From Promethearchaeota archaeon (GTDB lineage: Archaea; Asgardarchaeota; Lokiarchaeia; Sigynarchaeales; MK-D1), in assembly GCA_016839385.1 (NCBI GenBank), contig JAEOUK010000069.1, forward strand, positions 1-5,405: a stretch of 5,405 bases of DNA, written 5' to 3'. The position numbers and the translations under genes are program-made. The stretch's first letter is position 1. Each line of letters begins with the position of its first letter. The notes below the pieces were generated by a model. It did no database searches. It was not told the DNA's origin and saw nothing but the letters and a program-made list of their open reading frames with translations. This document shows, piece after piece, positions 1-4,264 of the stretch.

Positions 1-1
1 A

Positions 2-109
2 GAGTGGTGGGTTATTCCGGTTGCATTTATAGTATTATTAGTATTTATACTATTTTATATATTAATTAAAAGAAAGGACCGAAAAACGGTGCCAGATATG
101 GATAAGTAA
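2..109 (+). CDS. C-terminal end of a membrane-anchored protein (partial)
   Basis: The frame is open from the left edge and ends at a TAA at 107-109, giving 35 residues of a protein that begins outside the window. The fragment starts E-W-W, continues with about 20 uninterrupted hydrophobic residues (V-I-P-V-A-F-I-V-L-L-V-F and on to I-L-I), then a basic stretch K-R-K-D-R-K and a short polar tail ending D-M-D-K. This is a C-terminal transmembrane helix with positive charges after it, so the tail should be cytoplasmic and the missing N-terminal part outside the cell. Such single C-terminal anchors are common in archaeal surface proteins, but nothing here identifies the ectodomain. The gene converges on the zinc-ribbon gene with 17 nt between the stops. 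The helix is clear; the function is unknown. Confidence 0.6.
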   Translation, partial: EWWVIPVAFIVLLVFILFYILIKRKDRKTVPDMDK

Positions 110-126
110 AATATAATCTTATATCT

Positions 127-372
127 TTACTGTTCTCCACCTGTAAAATAGTCTTCAAAAGCTCTTCTTTCTTCTTCAGATATCGCTTGAGAACGCGATC
201 TGGTTTCCACTACGGCAGTTTTTGAACGTACACGATCTTTTTCGATTTTACTTTTCATCTTATAATCTGCATTACCTGCTGGTTTGAATGTTTTATTGCA
301 AACCCGGCAATAGAGCTCGTTTGTTCCGCGTTTAGGTAGGAGGATGCTTTCACACTGGGGACAAAATTCCAA
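127..372 (-). CDS. Single zinc-ribbon protein resembling the N-terminal domain of TFS/Rpb9 (RpoM family)
   Basis: An 81-residue protein. Cys4-x2-Cys7 and Cys22-x2-Cys25 form a zinc ribbon, and the opening M-E-F-C-P-Q-C with L-L-P-K following matches the N-terminal ribbon of archaeal transcription factor S and Rpb9, which docks on RNA polymerase. Full TFS is about 105-115 residues and has a second ribbon carrying the acidic pair that stimulates transcript cleavage. That ribbon is absent: residues 36-65 are a basic polar linker and 64-76 (I-S-E-E-E-R-R-A-F-E-D-Y-F) look like a short helix. It may therefore bind polymerase, but TFS-type cleavage stimulation is not expected. The start is a TTG at 372-370, chosen because GAGGG lies 8 nt upstream, the zinc ribbon begins at once, and no ATG precedes it in frame nearby. 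The family call is by motif only; another small zinc-ribbon protein is possible. Confidence 0.7.
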   Translation of the reverse strand: MEFCPQCESILLPKRGTNELYCRVCNKTFKPAGNADYKMKSKIEKDRVRSKTAVVETRSRSQAISEEERRAFEDYFTGGEQ

Positions 373-380
373 TACCGTTT

Positions 381-385
381 CCCTC
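381..385 (-). promoter_or_regulatory. Ribosome binding site for the zinc-ribbon gene (supports the TTG start)
   Basis: On the minus strand this reads GAGGG, 8 nt before the TTG at 372-370. GAGG can pair with the CCUC of the usual archaeal 16S rRNA tail. It is the main reason to accept a TTG start here. Confidence 0.5.
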
Positions 386-429
386 GATAATTTTTTTCGT
401 TTTTTTTACACAATCAAGTCAGTTAATGA

Positions 430-437
430 ATTTAAAT
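430..437 (-). promoter_or_regulatory. Possible TATA box of the zinc-ribbon gene
   Basis: ATTTAAAT lies about 60 nt upstream of the TTG start. With the archaeal TATA-to-start distance of roughly 26 nt, transcription would begin near 407, giving a leader of about 35 nt that contains the GAGGG site. The region is AT-rich, so chance matches are likely. Confidence 0.25.
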
Positions 438-554
438 GTATTGTTCAATCTTTAGTCATAAAAGGAGCAAATCCCCTAATATCCGAATAAATTGTTGTCG
501 TTTACCTATAATAAAATATTAACTCTTGATTGATTCGTAAATTTTACTGATCTT

Positions 555-569
555 ATTCTTTATTAACAT
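555..569 (+). promoter_or_regulatory. TATA-box promoter of GDPD1
   Basis: The 15-mer ATTCTTTATTAACAT begins 34 nt before the GDPD1 ATG, with TTTATTA starting at -30. The same 15-mer occurs at the same distance before GDPD3, and a close variant before GDPD2. The box is centred about 26 nt upstream of the ATG, so transcription should start at or next to the start codon. There is no Shine-Dalgarno sequence between the box and the ATG, in line with a leaderless mRNA. No convincing purine-rich BRE is visible upstream. Confidence 0.75.
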
Positions 570-588
570 AGCAATCTGATGTTGAACT

Positions 589-1344
589 ATGACTTGGGAT
601 GTATTTCAAAAGAATTTTCCGAAAAAATTCGATGTGATGGTAATCGGACATCGAGGAGCATGTAAGGAAGCACCTGAAAACACTTTAGCATCTTTTGAAT
701 TAGCCTTGGATGCTGGTGCGGAGATGGTGGAATTCGATGTTCATAAAACTTTGGATAATCATCTAGTAGTAATTCATGATAAATCCACGGCTAGGACTTC
801 AGATGTGGATATAGATGTACAAACCTCAACATTGGAAGAAATTCAACAAATTCGATTAGAGAATGGTCTCCAAATACCAACATTGGAGGAATTATTTGTT
901 AAGTTTAAAGGTAAATTATTTTTTCAAATTGAGGTTAAACAAAGGGGAATCGGTCCTTATGTGATGGATCTCATTGAGAAATACAGTTTGCACAATGAAT
1001 GCATAATATCCTCATTTATGCACTCCACTCTCCTTTACTATAAAAAGTCTAAAAAGAAATTACTACTTGCTTCATTGGAACCAACAAAATTCCATAAACG
1101 ATTTCATAACCCTCCGGTGAATTGGATGCTTAACAGCACGAAAATTCTTGGTTTTGGTGGATTTCATCCTGAATATAAATTAGTCACACCAATAATAGTA
1201 AAAAATGCCCATTCTAAGAATTTGTTTGTCAATACATGGACTTCGGATAAACCAGAAGAATGGGATTATTTGATTAAGTGTGGAGTAGACGGAATAATGA
1301 CAAATTATCCTCGTGAGCTTTTTAAATTCCTCGAATCTCGATGA
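589..1344 (+). CDS. Glycerophosphodiester phosphodiesterase, GDPD1 (first of three tandem copies)
   Basis: A 251-residue cytoplasmic GDPD-family TIM-barrel enzyme (no signal peptide or membrane segment), close in length to bacterial UgpQ. GDPDs hydrolyse glycerophosphodiesters, the deacylated remains of phospholipids, to glycerol phosphate and an alcohol. Visible motifs are H21-R22-G-A, E30-N31-T32, E48-F-D50, H63-D64, E115-V-K117, W217-T and C231-G-V-D-G-I. H21 and H63 correspond to the catalytic histidines of the family, and E48, D50 and E115 to the metal ligands. All are present, so the enzyme should be active. The usual T-D-Y-P near the C-terminus reads T-N-Y-P. About 10 residues are inserted between 164 and 190 relative to the two paralogues. 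The ATG is supported by the same start position and N-terminal pattern in all three copies and by the TATA box at -30. The substrate in an archaeon, whose lipids use sn-glycerol-1-phosphate, cannot be read from sequence. Confidence 0.9.
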   Translation: MTWDVFQKNFPKKFDVMVIGHRGACKEAPENTLASFELALDAGAEMVEFDVHKTLDNHLVVIHDKSTARTSDVDIDVQTSTLEEIQQIRLENGLQIPTLEELFVKFKGKLFFQIEVKQRGIGPYVMDLIEKYSLHNECIISSFMHSTLLYYKKSKKKLLLASLEPTKFHKRFHNPPVNWMLNSTKILGFGGFHPEYKLVTPIIVKNAHSKNLFVNTWTSDKPEEWDYLIKCGVDGIMTNYPRELFKFLESR

Positions 1345-1345
1345 G

Positions 1346-1359
1346 TCAAAATATTTTGA
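1346..1359. repeat. Perfect 14-bp palindrome just after the GDPD1 stop
   Basis: TCAAAATATTTTGA is its own reverse complement and begins one base after the TGA stop of GDPD1. It could be a protein-binding site or part of the 3' end of the GDPD1 transcript. As an RNA hairpin it would be weak, since there is no loop and few G-C pairs. GDPD3 has a related but non-palindromic sequence (ATCAAAACATTT) at the same place, so part of it is inherited from duplication. Confidence 0.4.
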
Positions 1360-1478
1360 TGCATCTTTAGATTCGATATTTATAAAGTCCGCTAAGCAAG
1401 ATCATGTGTACGAATAGATGTGACTTTAATGGCTGTTTATAGATGCATACGATTATAAATTGAAGCCAGATTAAGGCA

Positions 1479-1493
1479 ATTCTTTATAAACAA
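1479..1493 (+). promoter_or_regulatory. TATA-box promoter of GDPD2
   Basis: ATTCTTTATAAACAA begins exactly 34 nt before the GDPD2 ATG, with TTTATAA at -30. It differs from the GDPD1 and GDPD3 element at two of 15 positions. The rest of the 168-nt GDPD1-GDPD2 spacer (1345-1512) is non-coding. It holds inverted arms TAAAGTC (1383-1389) and GACTTTA (1422-1428) and the sequence ATCATGTGTAC (1401-1411), which is repeated with one change before GDPD3. There is no Shine-Dalgarno sequence, so a leaderless transcript is expected. Confidence 0.75.
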
Positions 1494-1512
1494 TATTGTA
1501 CGATGAAAAAAT

Positions 1513-2238
1513 ATGGGTTTGGAGCTTTATCATAAGTATTTTCAAAAGAAAAAAGATTTGATGGTAATTGGACATCGAGGAGCTTGTAGAGAGGCTTTTG
1601 AAAATACATTACGATCATTTGAATTAGCTGTAGATGCAGGAGCGGACATGATTGAATTTGACGTATTCAAAACTGTAGATAACCATGTAGTTGTGCTTCA
1701 CGATCCCACTACTATAAGGATTTCAGATCAGAATATTCGCGTGAAAAAATCAACTTTAAAACAAGTACAAGAAGTTACATTGAAGGATGGTTCAAAAATC
1801 CCTACTTTGGAAGAAATTTTTACTCAGTTTAAAGGAAAACTATATTTTCAAATTGAAATAATCCCGAGCAGAATGGCTACCGAAGTAATTGAACTTATCG
1901 ATCAATATGATGTGTATAATCAATGCTTGATCTCCTCATTTAATCATAATCAATTACCGAAATATAAGAGATCACAAAATCCAATTCCTATTGCTTTACT
2001 TAATGATGTATCTGAAAATGTAGTAAAAACTACTCTTGAGATGGGATTGGATGGGATTCATCTTGAACACACTCTCATTACTGCAGGATTGGTTAATGAA
2101 GCTCATGAGAATAATCTATTTGTGGTCGCATGGACAGTAGACACACATGAAGATTGGGAGCGCTTGATAACTTGCGGTGTCGATGGTATAATAACAGATT
2201 ATCCCCGTGAATTGTGCAATTTCCTCCGATCGAGGTAA
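1513..2238 (+). CDS. Glycerophosphodiester phosphodiesterase, GDPD2 (second tandem copy, altered active-site loop)
   Basis: A 241-residue soluble paralogue of GDPD1 and GDPD3 that aligns without gaps to GDPD3. It has H21-R22-G-A, E30-N31-T32, E48-F-D50, H63-D64, E115, W207-T, C221-G-V-D-G-I and the standard T-D-Y-P (228-231), so both catalytic histidines and the three acidic metal ligands are present. One position stands out: the family motif E-x-K after strand 4 reads E115-I-I117-P-S, with isoleucine where GDPD1 and GDPD3 have lysine. That lysine is widely conserved in the family near the phosphate site, so activity or substrate choice may differ. Residue 52 in D-V-F-K-T is Phe where the others have His. 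The ATG is fixed by the shared N-terminus and the TATA box 30 nt upstream. The spacing from GDPD1 (168 nt) and the separate promoter argue against a simple operon. Confidence 0.88.
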   Translation: MGLELYHKYFQKKKDLMVIGHRGACREAFENTLRSFELAVDAGADMIEFDVFKTVDNHVVVLHDPTTIRISDQNIRVKKSTLKQVQEVTLKDGSKIPTLEEIFTQFKGKLYFQIEIIPSRMATEVIELIDQYDVYNQCLISSFNHNQLPKYKRSQNPIPIALLNDVSENVVKTTLEMGLDGIHLEHTLITAGLVNEAHENNLFVVAWTVDTHEDWERLITCGVDGIITDYPRELCNFLRSR

Positions 2239-2323
2239 ATCGGTGCATTCCTAATATAAAAAATGCAGACAACATTCAATCATAAAAATAGTATAAAAAT
2301 TTTAACACACAGTCTGAAGCCAT

Positions 2324-2359
2324 TTTTCTCTTAATAATCACGTGTACATTAAGAAAAAA
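2324..2359. repeat. Inverted repeat around CACGTGTAC upstream of GDPD3
   Basis: Arms 2324-2335 (TTTTCTCTTAAT) and 2348-2359 (ATTAAGAAAAAA) pair at 11 of 12 positions, with one C-A mismatch, around a 12-nt centre that contains CACGTG and GTAC. The right arm ends about 17 nt before the GDPD3 TATA element, where an archaeal regulator or BRE/TFB would sit. An operator is plausible; a terminator for GDPD2 about 85 nt past its stop is the alternative. The remainder of the 172-nt spacer 2239-2410 holds only the GDPD3 promoter. Confidence 0.35.
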
Positions 2360-2376
2360 TAACTGCAAGTTACCTC

Positions 2377-2391
2377 ATTCTTTATTAACAT
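2377..2391 (+). promoter_or_regulatory. TATA-box promoter of GDPD3
   Basis: ATTCTTTATTAACAT is identical to the GDPD1 element and lies at the same distance (34 nt) from the ATG. TTTATTA begins at -30. No Shine-Dalgarno sequence precedes the ATG, so a leaderless transcript is predicted. Confidence 0.75.
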
Positions 2392-2410
2392 GCTTACATG
2401 ATGATAATCT

Positions 2411-3136
2411 ATGAGTTTGGATATTTTTAAAAAGAGATTCCAAAAAAAATTTGACGTCCTTATAATTGCACATAGAGGTGCTTCAAAGGAAGCTTGTGAA
2501 AACACTCTAAGAGCGTTTGAATTAGCGATAGATGCTGAAGCAGAAATGATCGAGCTAGACGTACATAAAACCGTGGATAATCAAATCGTGGTCATCCACG
2601 ATCGTTTCACTGGAAGAGTTTCTAAGAAGAATATAGATATACATAACTCCACTTTAGAACAAGTTCGAGAAGTGCCATTAAGAGAAGGCTTGCAAATACC
2701 AACTTTGGATGAAACTTTAGCATCTTTCAAAGGAAAGGTCTATTTCAATATCGAAATGAAACAATCTGGTCTTGAATCTGAAGTATATGCTCTGGTTGAT
2801 AAATATAACATCCGTAATCAATGTGTGATCTCTTCATTTTTATTTAGAAATCCCCGATTTTTTGAAGAAATTAAAACGGGAGTTTTGACTGCGTCAATTG
2901 GAATAGGACATAAAAAAATAATCAAAAGAACATTAGAATTAGGATTGGATGGAATACACCCGCAATTTCTCTTAGTTACTACTGAATTAGTATCAATTGC
3001 ACACTCAAGCAATCTCTTTGTAAATACATGGACTGCAAATAATCCAATATCTTGGACTCGACTAATCAAGTGTGGAGTAGATGGAATAATGACAAATAAT
3101 CCCCGTAATCTCTATAAATTCCTCAATTCTCGATAA
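2411..3136 (+). CDS. Glycerophosphodiester phosphodiesterase, GDPD3 (third tandem copy)
   Basis: A 241-residue soluble GDPD. Catalytic and metal-binding positions are intact: H21-R22-G-A, E30-N31-T32, E48-L-D50, H63-D64, E115-M-K117, W207-T and C221-G-V-D-G-I. The residue before the first catalytic His is Ala (I-A-H-R-G) as in UgpQ, where copies 1 and 2 have Gly. The C-terminal T-D-Y-P of the family reads T-N-N-P (228-231), losing both the Asp and the Tyr. By hand count the last 24 codons match GDPD1 at 61 of 72 bases but GDPD2 much less, and the similarity to GDPD1 runs past the stop. The start is set by alignment with its paralogues and by the promoter at -30. Only 39 nt separate its stop from the SCP2-like gene, which nevertheless has its own TATA box. 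Confidence 0.9.
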   Translation: MSLDIFKKRFQKKFDVLIIAHRGASKEACENTLRAFELAIDAEAEMIELDVHKTVDNQIVVIHDRFTGRVSKKNIDIHNSTLEQVREVPLREGLQIPTLDETLASFKGKVYFNIEMKQSGLESEVYALVDKYNIRNQCVISSFLFRNPRFFEEIKTGVLTASIGIGHKKIIKRTLELGLDGIHPQFLLVTTELVSIAHSSNLFVNTWTANNPISWTRLIKCGVDGIMTNNPRNLYKFLNSR

Positions 3137-3145
3137 ATCAAAACA

Positions 3146-3154
3146 TTTATTATA
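3146..3154 (+). promoter_or_regulatory. TATA-box promoter of the SCP2-like gene
   Basis: TTTATTATA starts exactly 30 nt before the ATG at 3176, in the same register as the three GDPD promoters. It lies 9 nt after the GDPD3 stop, inside a 39-nt spacer. The flanks (AACA before, TTTTTC after) differ from the GDPD element, so only the TATA core and its position are shared. The gene could be transcribed from here, by read-through from GDPD3, or both. Confidence 0.6.
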
Positions 3155-3175
3155 TTTTTCTAAGCATTAACTAGC

Positions 3176-3628
3176 ATGACTGAATTTCCGAAAAAGAAGT
3201 TAAAAGGATTTGCTCGAACCATCATGGCTCAGCTTGGGATTCTTAACGAATCTGATTATTTCAAGCAGAAATATAGTGATTTAGATTTAGACATTTTATT
3301 GATAAATACTGATGAACGCTATGCTGCACTTGTCGCAATAAAAAATGCAGTGGTAGATGTTGATGGAATTAAATTCAATCGTAAAGATTCAGCAGAAATT
3401 AAAAATCTCATCAAATCTACCAAGTGGAATGGTATGCTTCTAGTGGATACAGAACAATTTTTTGCTATTGCAACTGGAAAAATGTCTACAGGTGGCTTGT
3501 TGAAACTAGTATTAACAAGAAAACTACGTGGAATAAAAGCAATGTTGAGTTTTTCAAAATTATTCAAAATTATAGCCTATGAAATGAAACAGAAAGCTAA
3601 AGCAGAAAAAGAAGCCGCAGAAGAATGA
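3176..3628 (+). CDS. SCP2-type sterol/lipid-carrier domain protein
   Basis: A 150-residue soluble, basic protein. The C-terminal half matches the end of the SCP2 sterol-carrier fold: L-L-V-D-T-E-Q-F-F-A-I-A-T-G-K-M (88-103) corresponds to the family's strand and helix with D-E-D-F-x-A-L-A-T-G-K, followed by the K-L-R-G-I-K-A-M-L-S-F-S-K-L-F segment (116-130), equivalent to the G-K-L-K-I-x-G-x-x-x-x-A-x-K-L-x-x-L-F signature. SCP2 domains form a hydrophobic tunnel that binds acyl lipids or sterols and can move lipids between membranes or present them to enzymes. The N-terminal third (1-35) is a basic, probably helical stretch, and the last 18 residues (K-Q-K-A-K-A-E-K and on) are a highly charged tail, perhaps for membrane contact. 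There is no signal peptide. Its place behind three GDPD genes suggests a lipid role. The family call is by pattern recognition; the natural ligand is unknown. Confidence 0.72.
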   Translation: MTEFPKKKLKGFARTIMAQLGILNESDYFKQKYSDLDLDILLINTDERYAALVAIKNAVVDVDGIKFNRKDSAEIKNLIKSTKWNGMLLVDTEQFFAIATGKMSTGGLLKLVLTRKLRGIKAMLSFSKLFKIIAYEMKQKAKAEKEAAEE

Positions 3629-3634
3629 TTTCCT

Positions 3635-4249
3635 TTAAACAAAATCTAAGGATTCTTCTTCATCAAAAATTCCAGATTCTTTTAGAGTCACAGCAAGATC
3701 CTTAACAGCTGTGATTATATCTTTATTATTCTTCGCACCAGTGCATATTATATTTCCACTGCTGAAAATTAGAAAACAGACTTTAGGTTCTTCTACTTTA
3801 TAGATTAGTCCTGGAAATACTTCAGGTTCATAAATGGTGCGATCAAGGGTAAGGGAAATTAGATCCAAGTTGATTTGTTTTCCAAAGCTCCCACTAGATA
3901 CAATGTTCTCAACTTTGATTTTTGGCTCTGCATCTAGTTCAATTCCTAAATCCATTAATCGATTGCGAACTTTAGTGATTATAGAAGATAAGGATTTCAC
4001 ACTTTTAGTACCTGTGATAACAACTTTCCCTGATCGAAACAGTAATATTGTCGCTTTCGGTTTTTTTATCTTGATCACAAGCCCTGGGAAATTACTTTTT
4101 TCTTCGACATCCGAAAGTTGACTTGTTAATGTCTCTAATTCTATATAGGATGCCAACCGGATGGAAGCAACCACATTTTCCACCTTTAAAGAAATAGATG
4201 GACTAATTTGACTTTCTTTGGGTAATTTTTCTTGAACAGGATTTATCAT
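3635..4249 (-). CDS. tbp: TATA-box-binding protein (TBP)
   Basis: A 204-residue TBP, a little longer than the usual archaeal 180-190. It binds TATA boxes and, with TFB, recruits RNA polymerase. It has two direct repeats of about 90 residues (roughly 20-108 and 110-198). The four DNA-intercalating phenylalanines are all present and symmetric: F54 and F71 in repeat 1, F145 and F162 in repeat 2, each pair 91 residues apart. The repeat Asn residues N25 and N115 (V-E-N-V/I-V) and the S-G-K/N-x-x-x-T-G motifs are also seen. Repeat 1 lacks the Y-x-P before F-P-G-L that repeat 2 keeps (Y-E-P-E-V-F-P-G-L). An extra polar segment of about 18 residues precedes repeat 1, and the C-terminus is acidic (D-E-E-E-S-L-D), as is common in archaea. 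The ATG follows GGGGG by 10 nt and lies 14 nt after the GTPase stop, so the two are probably cotranscribed. It may be the main TBP or one of several. Confidence 0.96.
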   Translation of the reverse strand: MINPVQEKLPKESQISPSISLKVENVVASIRLASYIELETLTSQLSDVEEKSNFPGLVIKIKKPKATILLFRSGKVVITGTKSVKSLSSIITKVRNRLMDLGIELDAEPKIKVENIVSSGSFGKQINLDLISLTLDRTIYEPEVFPGLIYKVEEPKVCFLIFSSGNIICTGAKNNKDIITAVKDLAVTLKESGIFDEEESLDFV

Positions 4250-4259
4250 TTTTTATCGT

Positions 4260-4264
4260 CCCCC
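4260..4264 (-). promoter_or_regulatory. Ribosome binding site for TBP overlapping the GTPase stop
   Basis: On the minus strand GGGGG begins with the last base of the upstream TAG stop and ends 10 nt before the TBP ATG. It can pair with CCUCC of the usual archaeal 16S tail with one G-U wobble. The overlap with the stop codon suggests translational coupling in a two-gene mRNA. Confidence 0.5.

Noticed and set aside
391..408. Two T-runs (seven and eight T) on the plus strand, as a terminator for the membrane-protein transcript
   Set aside because: They lie about 280 nt past that stop and within the A-rich leader of the zinc-ribbon gene, so base composition explains them as well.
1358..1448. GATGCAT occurring twice in the GDPD1-GDPD2 spacer
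   Set aside because: A 7-mer pair 84 nt apart without regular spacing or further copies; not enough for a repeat family or CRISPR.
2244..2267. TGCATT and AATGCA arms after GDPD2 as a hairpin terminator
   Set aside because: Only six pairs with a 12-nt loop and no T-run follows; expected by chance in this composition.
2093..2275. Open frame on the minus strand across the GDPD2 3' end
   Set aside because: It lies opposite well-conserved GDPD2 coding sequence and its product has no recognisable domain.
2818..3069. Open frame on the minus strand inside GDPD3
   Set aside because: Entirely antisense to conserved GDPD motifs; composition is that of a reverse-complement shadow.
589..3136. The GDPD triplet as a sign of a mobile or composite element
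   Set aside because: No transposase, terminal repeats or target-site duplications are visible; tandem gene duplication is sufficient.
3319..3567. Open frame on the minus strand inside the SCP2-like gene
   Set aside because: Antisense to the SCP2 signature, with no ribosome site or TATA box of its own.
3834..4121. Open frame on the plus strand inside TBP
   Set aside because: Antisense to both TBP repeats, which are clearly coding.
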